A stretch of 5,498 nucleotides of DNA. Source: an uncultured Synechococcus sp. (GTDB lineage: Bacteria; Cyanobacteriota; Cyanobacteriia; PCC-6307; Cyanobiaceae). Below are positions 1 to 4,262 of the stretch, piece after piece. Both the position numbers and the translations under genes were made by a program. The notes under the pieces are model-generated. The model was given only the letters and a program-made list of their open reading frames with translations. It did no database searches and was not told where the DNA came from. The stretch is taken from contig CALJTZ010000359.1 in the NCBI GenBank assembly GCA_937975655.1, positions 1 through 5,498 of the forward strand, in the 5' to 3' direction. Position 1 is the stretch's first letter; each line of letters begins with the position of its first letter.

Positions 1-662
1 CGCTGCTGGGCTGCGTTTTGGCTGCTGGGGCTGGTGGTGCCCAGGGCTTGGCCGATGGGTTGCCAATCCAGCCGCCTCGGCCAGCGCTGTTGCCGGCGGA
101 AACCCCGGTGGCCGATCTTGGCGGCGATGAGCCCCATCAGGTTTCCGAGGCTACTGGGGGATCGGCCGCTGGGCTTCTGGCCTGGCTGCCCCTGCGCCCC
201 GGAGTTTCGCTGCAGTTGGTTTATCCGCTGGCGGAGCGGGCCAGCGAGGTGGACCCCTACGGCTGGCGCTATTCGGAGGCTCGCCAGGCCTGGCGGATGC
301 ACGCTGGCCAGGATTTGATCGCACCGGAAGGCACGCCTGTGTTGGCGATGCTGCCGGGACGGGTGGTGCTGGTGGACCAACGCGATGGCTATGGCCTCAC
401 CGTTGTGATCGATCACGGCCGCGGTTGGCACACCCTTTATGCCCACCTGCTCGAGGCCTCCGTGCAACCCGGCGATCTGCTGCAGGCCGGTGATGGCTTG
501 GGGCGGGTCGGCCAGAGCGGTCGCGCCACCACGGCCCATCTCCATGTGGAGGTGCGCCGCCGCAGTGAGGCCGGCCTGATGGCCCTGGATCCCACTCCAC
601 TCCTGCAGGATGCGCTGCACCGGCTCGCGGATGGGCCTCTGGCAGAGGGCCGCCAACCTTGA
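1..662 (+). CDS. Secreted M23 (LytM-type) metallopeptidase, 5'-truncated by the window edge
   Basis: A zinc peptidase of the M23/LytM family, which cuts peptide bridges of peptidoglycan outside the cytoplasmic membrane or acts with division amidases. The zinc-site motifs are complete. Counting from a TTG at 18, HAGQD gives His95 and Asp99, YAHL gives His143, and HLH gives His174 and His176, so the enzyme should be active. The family's Gly-rich loop (VGQSGRATTAHLH) precedes the last motif and the domain ends in the usual DPTPLL. The TTG at 18 is unlikely to be the true start, because the in-frame codons before it (from base 3) read LLGCVLAAGAGGAQG. That looks like the end of a signal peptide, so the start should lie left of the window. 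LLGC resembles a lipobox, but a signal peptidase I site near AGGA/AQG is also possible. The stop TGA overlaps the next gene's ATG by one base. Family is certain; the cellular target is unknown. Confidence 0.93.
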   Translation, partial: LLGCVLAAGAGGAQGLADGLPIQPPRPALLPAETPVADLGGDEPHQVSEATGGSAAGLLAWLPLRPGVSLQLVYPLAERASEVDPYGWRYSEARQAWRMHAGQDLIAPEGTPVLAMLPGRVVLVDQRDGYGLTVVIDHGRGWHTLYAHLLEASVQPGDLLQAGDGLGRVGQSGRATTAHLHVEVRRRSEAGLMALDPTPLLQDALHRLADGPLAEGRQP

Positions 663-1369
663 TGCTGATCCAGAAGCCCGGCGTGAAGCTGCGCCATGCC
701 AGCGCCTGGCTCCAGGATCGGGGTGTTTCCAGCCGATCGCTGCAGGCCGAACTCACCACGGGGCTTCCCTGGGAGCAACCCCTGGTGCGGGTGTACGGGC
801 GCCAGCACCCCACGCCACGGCTCACCTGCTGGGTGGCGGATCCTGGCTACCGCTACCGCTACAGCGGCCTCGAGCAGGCCATCACGCCCTGGATTCCTCC
901 CCTCGAGGCCATACGGCAGCTGTTGCAGGCCGAGCTGGGGGCGCGATTCAACAGCCTGCTGCTCAACCGCTACCGCGATGGAGCCGATCGCATGGGCTGG
1001 CATGCCGACGACGAGCCTGAGCTCGACGCTGCCGCCCCGATCGCGTCCTTGAGCCTGGGCGCGACCCGCAGCCTGCGCTTTCGGCCCAAGCCCCGCTCCC
1101 CCTGGCCTGAGCTGCCGCCACCTCCGTTTGCGGTGGAGCTGGCCGACGGCGACCTGCTGGTGATGGACCCTCCCACCCAGCAGCACTGGCAGCACGGGTT
1201 GCCCGCCCGGGCCCGTGTGGGCACCGAGCGTCTCAACCTCACCTTCCGCTGCCTGCGTCAGCCCAGTACGGCGATGCAGTCGATCTCCACCCGAGCCGCC
1301 TTGGGCAGCGCCGCCACTTCAACGCAGGCACGGGCCGGCGACACGCCTTCGCTAAACATCTCTGCATAG
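662..1369 (+). CDS. alkB: AlkB-family Fe(II)/2-oxoglutarate-dependent dioxygenase (ALKBH2/3-like) with an unusual C-terminal tail
   Basis: Oxidatively removes alkyl groups such as 1-methyladenine and 3-methylcytosine from nucleic acid, using Fe(II), oxygen and 2-oxoglutarate. From ATG 662 the protein has 235 residues. LLLNRYRDGADRMGWHADDE carries the 2-oxoglutarate contacts Asn102 and Tyr104 and the iron ligands His114 and Asp116. QQHWQHGLP carries the distal iron ligand His178. ERLNLTFR carries Arg190 and Arg196. The His-to-Arg spacings of 12 and 18 match human ALKBH2/ALKBH3 better than E. coli AlkB. The family core ends at Arg196, but the frame runs on to a TAG at 1367, adding about 36 residues that are antisense to ridA and look non-domain. 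The start shares a base with the M23 stop. A TTG at 659 would also fit; the SD-like GAGGG at 645-649 lies 12 bases from the ATG and 9 from the TTG. Base specificity (DNA or RNA) cannot be read from the sequence. Confidence 0.93.
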   Translation: MLIQKPGVKLRHASAWLQDRGVSSRSLQAELTTGLPWEQPLVRVYGRQHPTPRLTCWVADPGYRYRYSGLEQAITPWIPPLEAIRQLLQAELGARFNSLLLNRYRDGADRMGWHADDEPELDAAAPIASLSLGATRSLRFRPKPRSPWPELPPPPFAVELADGDLLVMDPPTQQHWQHGLPARARVGTERLNLTFRCLRQPSTAMQSISTRAALGSAATSTQARAGDTPSLNISA

Positions 1370-1644
1370 ATGGCATTCACCTTGGCGAAGTCGTCGAGGT
1401 TGGCCAGGAACACTGTGGTGCGCACCACCTGCTGGGGGGTGCAGCCGGCTTCGCTGAGTACGGCCCGGAGGTTGGCCAGCACCTGCCGTGTTTCCGCCTC
1501 CACATCGCCGTTGCCCACCATGGCGCCGGTGGCCGGGTCGAGGGCGATCTGGCCAGAGCAATAGAGCACTCCGCCCGCCTTCACGGCCTGGTTGTAAGGC
1601 CCCACGGGCGCGGGTGCGGCGGCGGTGGTGACGGCCTCGATCAT
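1258..1644 (-). CDS. ridA: RidA, reactive enamine/imine deaminase (YjgF/YER057c/UK114 family)
   Basis: Hydrolyses reactive 2-aminoacrylate and related enamine/imine products of PLP enzymes to 2-ketoacids and ammonia in the cytosol, protecting enzymes such as IlvE and serine hydroxymethyltransferase. The ATG at 1644 gives 128 residues, the usual family length, and puts family residues at their Salmonella RidA numbers: Tyr17 (VGPYNQ), Ser30 and Gln32 (YCSGQ), Arg105 and Cys107 (PARACVEV), Glu120 (RVEIDCIAVLG). The frame stays open 23 codons upstream to 1713, but that stretch has no family similarity and would overlap the divergent ABC gene, so the shorter start was chosen. No strong Shine-Dalgarno precedes it. 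The gene is divergent from the FutC-like gene (27 bp spacer) and convergent with alkB, whose tail overlaps its last 112 bp. The conserved C-terminus shows the overlap lies in genuine ridA sequence. It is likely functional. Confidence 0.97.
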   Translation of the reverse strand: MIEAVTTAAAPAPVGPYNQAVKAGGVLYCSGQIALDPATGAMVGNGDVEAETRQVLANLRAVLSEAGCTPQQVVRTTVFLANLDDFAKVNAIYAEMFSEGVSPARACVEVAALPKAARVEIDCIAVLG

Positions 1645-1671
1645 GGCGGGGGAAGATGGGGCGCTGAGCTT
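1645..1671. promoter_or_regulatory. 27 bp divergent spacer between the ridA and FutC-like ATPase starts
   Basis: The only non-coding bases between two start codons pointing outward. The spacer is G-rich on the plus strand (GGGGGAAGATGGGG) and ends GCTGAGCTT directly before the ATG at 1672. It is too short for two separate promoters, so at least one promoter must lie inside the first codons of the opposite gene. No convincing -10/-35 pair or full dyad was seen. If the FutC-like gene really starts at the second ATG (1690), the spacer is 45 bp. That it holds regulatory sequence is inferred from gene layout alone. Confidence 0.4.
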
Positions 1672-2820
1672 ATGGCTCCTTCGGCCCTGATGCGCCCTGA
1701 TCTGCCACCGCAAGACCTGCCGCCCCGGCTACAGGTGGAGCTCTCCGGGCTCTGGCATCGCTACCGCGGTGCCGCCAGCCATGGCGAGTGGACCCTGCGC
1801 TCCATCGACTTCCAGTTGCGCCAAGGCGAACTGGTGGGCTTGCTGGGGCCGTCCGGCTGCGGCAAGACCACCCTGCTGCGCCTGATCGCCGGCTTTGAGC
1901 GGCCTGAGCGGGGCGTGGTCCGGATCGGCGGCCAGGAGGTGGCCGGGTCGCACCGCTGGTTGCCGCCCGAGCGCCGTGGCGTGGGCATGGTGTTTCAGGA
2001 CTACGCCCTCTTCCCCCACCTCGATGCCTGGCGCAACGCCTGCTTTGGCCTCAAGCGCGGCCAGGACACCAGCCGTGCCGCCTGGTTGCTCGAGTTACTG
2101 GGCCTCAAGGGGCTGGAGAAGCGCTATCCCCACGAGCTCTCCGGCGGCCAGCGCCAGCGCCTCGCCCTGGCCAGGGCCCTGGCGCCGGGCTGCTCGCTGG
2201 TGCTGCTGGATGAGCCCTTCTCCAACCTCGATGTGGAGGTGCGGCTGCGGCTGCGGGCCGAGCTACCGGGGGTGCTGGCCCGCTGTGGTGCCAGCGGGTT
2301 GATCGTGACCCACGACCCCGAGGAGGCCCTTGCCATTTGCGATCGGGTGGCCGTGCTCGAGGCGGGCCACCTGCATCAGTGCGCCAGCCCCCAGGAGATG
2401 GTGGCGCGCCCGGCCACCGGGTTTGTGGGCCGTTTCGTGTTGCAGGGCAACCTGCTGCCGGCTCAGTGGCAGGGCTCGCGGCTGGCCACTCCCCTGGGTT
2501 GGCTGGAGCCGCTCAGCAGCGGCCCGCTTCCCCCTGTGGATCCCAGCCAGCCCCTCGAGGTGCTGGTGAGCCCTCTGGGCTTGGAGCTGCAAGCGGATGA
2601 GGGCGGAGCAGCCTGGGTGTTGGGGCGTGAATTCCTCGGCCGTGAGTGGCTCTATCAGGTGCAATGCGGGGACTTGAAGCTGCGTTTGCGCCTGCCCTTG
2701 GAGGCGGATTTCCAGCGGGGGCAGCGCTGCCGGCTGCGGCTCAGGGCCGGTGAGCCGGCCCGTCTGTTCCCCGGTGGGCTGGAGCTGGTGGCCGCCGCCG
2801 AGGTGCCCCAGGTTCTTTAA
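1672..2820 (+). CDS. futC: ABC transporter ATPase of the FbpC/FutC ferric-iron import type
   Basis: Cytoplasmic ATPase of an importer, probably for ferric iron, working with a FutA-type binding protein and a FutB-type permease. Neither is in this window. All nucleotide-binding motifs are intact: Walker A GPSGCGKT (59-66), Q-loop Gln109, signature LSGGQ (156-160), Walker B LVLLDE (176-181, catalytic Glu181), D-loop SNLD and switch His214. The stretch PPERRGVGMVFQDYALFPHL is characteristic of the FbpC/FutC/PotA branch. Residues about 240-382 form a C-terminal TOBE-like regulatory domain beginning FVLQGNLLPA, an FbpC-like feature. The 382-residue length is normal for this branch. ATG 1672 has no good Shine-Dalgarno; an ATG at 1690 (MRPDLPP) is an alternative, and the first 18-20 residues look non-conserved. 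The stop lies 3 bp from that of gloB. Other possible substrates are spermidine, sulfate or thiosulfate. The ATPase family is certain; iron specificity is moderate. Confidence 0.88.
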   Translation: MAPSALMRPDLPPQDLPPRLQVELSGLWHRYRGAASHGEWTLRSIDFQLRQGELVGLLGPSGCGKTTLLRLIAGFERPERGVVRIGGQEVAGSHRWLPPERRGVGMVFQDYALFPHLDAWRNACFGLKRGQDTSRAAWLLELLGLKGLEKRYPHELSGGQRQRLALARALAPGCSLVLLDEPFSNLDVEVRLRLRAELPGVLARCGASGLIVTHDPEEALAICDRVAVLEAGHLHQCASPQEMVARPATGFVGRFVLQGNLLPAQWQGSRLATPLGWLEPLSSGPLPPVDPSQPLEVLVSPLGLELQADEGGAAWVLGREFLGREWLYQVQCGDLKLRLRLPLEADFQRGQRCRLRLRAGEPARLFPGGLELVAAAEVPQVL

Positions 2821-2826
2821 CGTTCA
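2818..2826. other. Tail-to-tail stop codons of the FutC-like gene and gloB, 3 bp apart
   Basis: The plus-strand TAA (2818-2820) and the minus-strand TGA (complement of 2824-2826) are separated only by CGT. The palindrome AACGTT (2819-2824) spans both stops. There is no room for an intrinsic terminator, and no GC stem followed by a T run was seen on either side. Transcription from each gene therefore probably continues antisense into the other, or ends Rho-independently inside coding sequence by a signal not recognisable here. Confidence 0.6.
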
Positions 2827-3585
2827 GCCCCGCCAGAGATCTTTGCTGCCGCGGCGCTGGCGCAGTTGATCGCCGTTGGCGGCCTGCAGGAACAGGTTGG
2901 TGGTCTTCTCCAGGCCGATGCTGCTGGGGATGCTGGGGATGCCTGCCGCCCGCAGCTGCTGCACCTGGGCCAGCCGGTCGCCCACGGCCTTCAGGCCTGG
3001 CTCCTCAGCGGCGGCCCAGCGCAGGTTGGCCTCGGTGTATTCGTGGGCACACCACACCCGGGTGGCCTCCGGCAGGGCCGCCAGCTGCTGCAGGGAGTTG
3101 TGCATCTGCGCCGGGGTGCCTTCAAACAGGCGGCCGCAGCCCCCGGCAAACAGGGTGTCGCCGCAGAACAGCTCATCCAGCCCGGCTGCTGCCGGCAGGT
3201 AGTAGGCGATGTGGTGGGCCGTGTGGCCTGGCACCGCCAGCACCTGCACCTCCCTGCCCAACAGGCTGAAGCGGTCGCCGCCGGCGACGCCCTGGGTCTG
3301 GAAGGGGATGCGGGCCCGGTCGGCGGCGCTGGCGATCACGGCCGCTGCGGGCCAGCGCCGCAGCAAATCGGGTGTGCCGCCGATGTGGTCGTGATGGTGG
3401 TGGGTGTGCAGGATCGCCGCCAGGTGCAGGTCCCGGGCCTCCAGCCAGGCGATCACCGGGGCAGCCACGGCCGGATCCACCACGGCGGCCGCTCCACCGG
3501 GATCGCCATGCAACACAAACACGTAGTTGTCGCTCAGCACCGGGATCAGCGACACCTGCTGCGCCGCGCTGGTGTGGGGGGGCAT
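2824..3585 (-). CDS. gloB: Hydroxyacylglutathione hydrolase (glyoxalase II)
   Basis: Hydrolyses S-D-lactoylglutathione to D-lactate and glutathione, the second step of methylglyoxal detoxification, in the cytosol. This is a 253-residue metallo-beta-lactamase-fold protein of normal GloB length. The binuclear metal site is complete: THHHHDH (residues 61-67; ligands His62, His64, Asp66, His67), His121 in PGHTAHH, bridging Asp143 in FCGDTLF, and His181 in CAHEYT. The GloB-specific GGCGRLFEGT (148-157) follows the metal site, and the C-terminal helical glutathione-binding domain contains GLEKTTNLFLQ. That last motif has Gln where typical GloB has the Arg of NPFLR, and Leu for Pro. The start ATG (3585) is preceded 8 bases upstream by a weak GGGA. 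The gene is divergent from hisG (29 bp) and convergent with the FutC-like gene (3 bp). A related MBL thioesterase is possible but less likely. Confidence 0.95.
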   Translation of the reverse strand: MPPHTSAAQQVSLIPVLSDNYVFVLHGDPGGAAAVVDPAVAAPVIAWLEARDLHLAAILHTHHHHDHIGGTPDLLRRWPAAAVIASAADRARIPFQTQGVAGGDRFSLLGREVQVLAVPGHTAHHIAYYLPAAAGLDELFCGDTLFAGGCGRLFEGTPAQMHNSLQQLAALPEATRVWCAHEYTEANLRWAAAEEPGLKAVGDRLAQVQQLRAAGIPSIPSSIGLEKTTNLFLQAANGDQLRQRRGSKDLWRG

Positions 3586-3598
3586 CGTTAAAGTCCCA

Positions 3599-3611
3599 GC
3601 TCAGGCTGAGC
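3599..3611. promoter_or_regulatory. Perfect dyad GCTCAG-G-CTGAGC in the gloB/hisG divergent spacer
   Basis: The 29 bp between the gloB and hisG start codons (3586-3614) contains a perfect 6+1+6 inverted repeat centred on 3605, ending 3 bp before the hisG ATG and 13 bp from the gloB ATG. Its position would suit an operator acting on both genes, or a small RNA hairpin over the weak hisG ribosome-binding bases (AGG at 3603-3605). No clear -10/-35 pair was found in the spacer. The symmetry is seen directly; a regulatory role is inferred, and a 13 bp dyad can arise by chance. Confidence 0.35.
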
Positions 3612-3614
3612 CCC

Positions 3615-4262
3615 ATGATCACCGTTGCGCTGGCGAAGGGCGCCCTTCTCAAGGATTCTGTGCGCCGGTTCGCGGCCGCCGGCCTCGATTTCGCGGCGGT
3701 GCTTGAGCCCGGCAACCGCCAGCTGATGGTGCCAAGTGCCTGCGGCACGGCCCGGGCCCTGCTGGTGCGCAACGCCGATGTGCCGGTGTACGTGGCCTAC
3801 GGCCAGGCCCAGCTCGGCGTGGTGGGCTTTGACGTGTTGAAGGAGCATCAGCTGCCGGTGGCCCAGCTGGTGGATCTGGGTTTCGGAGGGTGCCGCATGA
3901 GCGTGGCGGTGAAGGCCAGCAGCGGCTATCGCCGTGCCGCTGATCTGCCGGCCCACTGCCGGGTGGCCAGCAAGTTCACCCGCTGCGCCGAGGAGTATTT
4001 CGAGGCCCTGGATCTGCCGGTGGAACTGATCCACCTGGCGGGGTCCGTGGAACTGGGGCCGATCACGGGCATGAGTGAGGCGATCGTGGACCTGGTGGCC
4101 ACTGGCCGCACCCTCCAGGAGAACGGCCTGATCGCCATTGAGGACCTGTTCCACTCCACGGCGCGCCTGGTGGGACACCCCCTGTCGCTGCGCCTCGATG
4201 CCGGCCCCCTGCAGACGATCGTGGACCGCATTGCGGCGGTGTCCACCGCCGCAGTCGCCTGA
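3615..4262 (+). CDS. hisG: ATP phosphoribosyltransferase, short form (HisG-S)
   Basis: Catalyses the first step of histidine biosynthesis, ATP + PRPP to phosphoribosyl-ATP + pyrophosphate, in the cytosol. The protein is 215 residues and starts MITVALAKGALL, the family's N-terminus, which fixes the ATG at 3615 although the frame is open far upstream. The family signature and PRPP loop is at 155-171 (EAIVDLVATGRTLQENG). LEPGNRQLMVP, YGQAQLGVVGFDVL and RVASKFT are typical HisG segments. The protein ends about 45 residues after the PRPP loop, so it lacks the ACT-like regulatory domain of the long form. Short HisG proteins need the HisRS-like partner HisZ for activity and histidine feedback; no hisZ is present here. 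Only a weak AGG (9 bases upstream) precedes the start. The last codons encode a strong hairpin, and the stop shares one base with the exporter start, so the two genes are probably cotranscribed. Confidence 0.98.
   Translation: MITVALAKGALLKDSVRRFAAAGLDFAAVLEPGNRQLMVPSACGTARALLVRNADVPVYVAYGQAQLGVVGFDVLKEHQLPVAQLVDLGFGGCRMSVAVKASSGYRRAADLPAHCRVASKFTRCAEEYFEALDLPVELIHLAGSVELGPITGMSEAIVDLVATGRTLQENGLIAIEDLFHSTARLVGHPLSLRLDAGPLQTIVDRIAAVSTAAVA
4230..4255 (+). repeat. Strong GC-rich hairpin at the hisG 3' end, just upstream of the exporter start
   Basis: A perfect 10 bp inverted repeat (TGCGGCGGTG / CACCGCCGCA) separated by TC occupies 4232-4253. In RNA it would fold as a 9 bp stem with a GUCC tetraloop, extendable by a U-G and an A-U pair to 4230-4255. 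It ends about 6-8 bases before the exporter ATG at 4262, where a ribosome-binding site would normally be, and no Shine-Dalgarno is visible there. It is not followed by a T run, so it is not a typical intrinsic terminator. It may affect translation of the exporter, mRNA stability or transcription pausing. It lies inside hisG codons for AAVSTAAVA. Confidence 0.6.

Noticed and set aside
405..416. Perfect 12 bp palindrome GTGATCGATCAC
   Set aside because: Encodes the conserved M23 residues VIDH; a codon by-product inside a domain rather than an operator.
437..1195. A 252-codon open frame on the minus strand opposite the M23 and alkB genes
   Set aside because: Composition is the low-complexity Arg/Gly/Ala/Gln type expected opposite GC-rich genes, there is no recognisable domain, and both plus-strand genes carry complete catalytic motifs.
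2164..2177. Perfect 14 bp palindrome GCCCTGGCCAGGGC
   Set aside because: Lies in the conserved ABC signature helix (LALARALA); the Leu/Ala GC-rich codons explain it.
2866..3591. A 241-codon plus-strand open frame covering gloB in antisense
   Set aside because: Mirror of the GC-rich gloB frame, rich in Gly/His/Gln/Val with no domain; gloB on the other strand is unambiguous.
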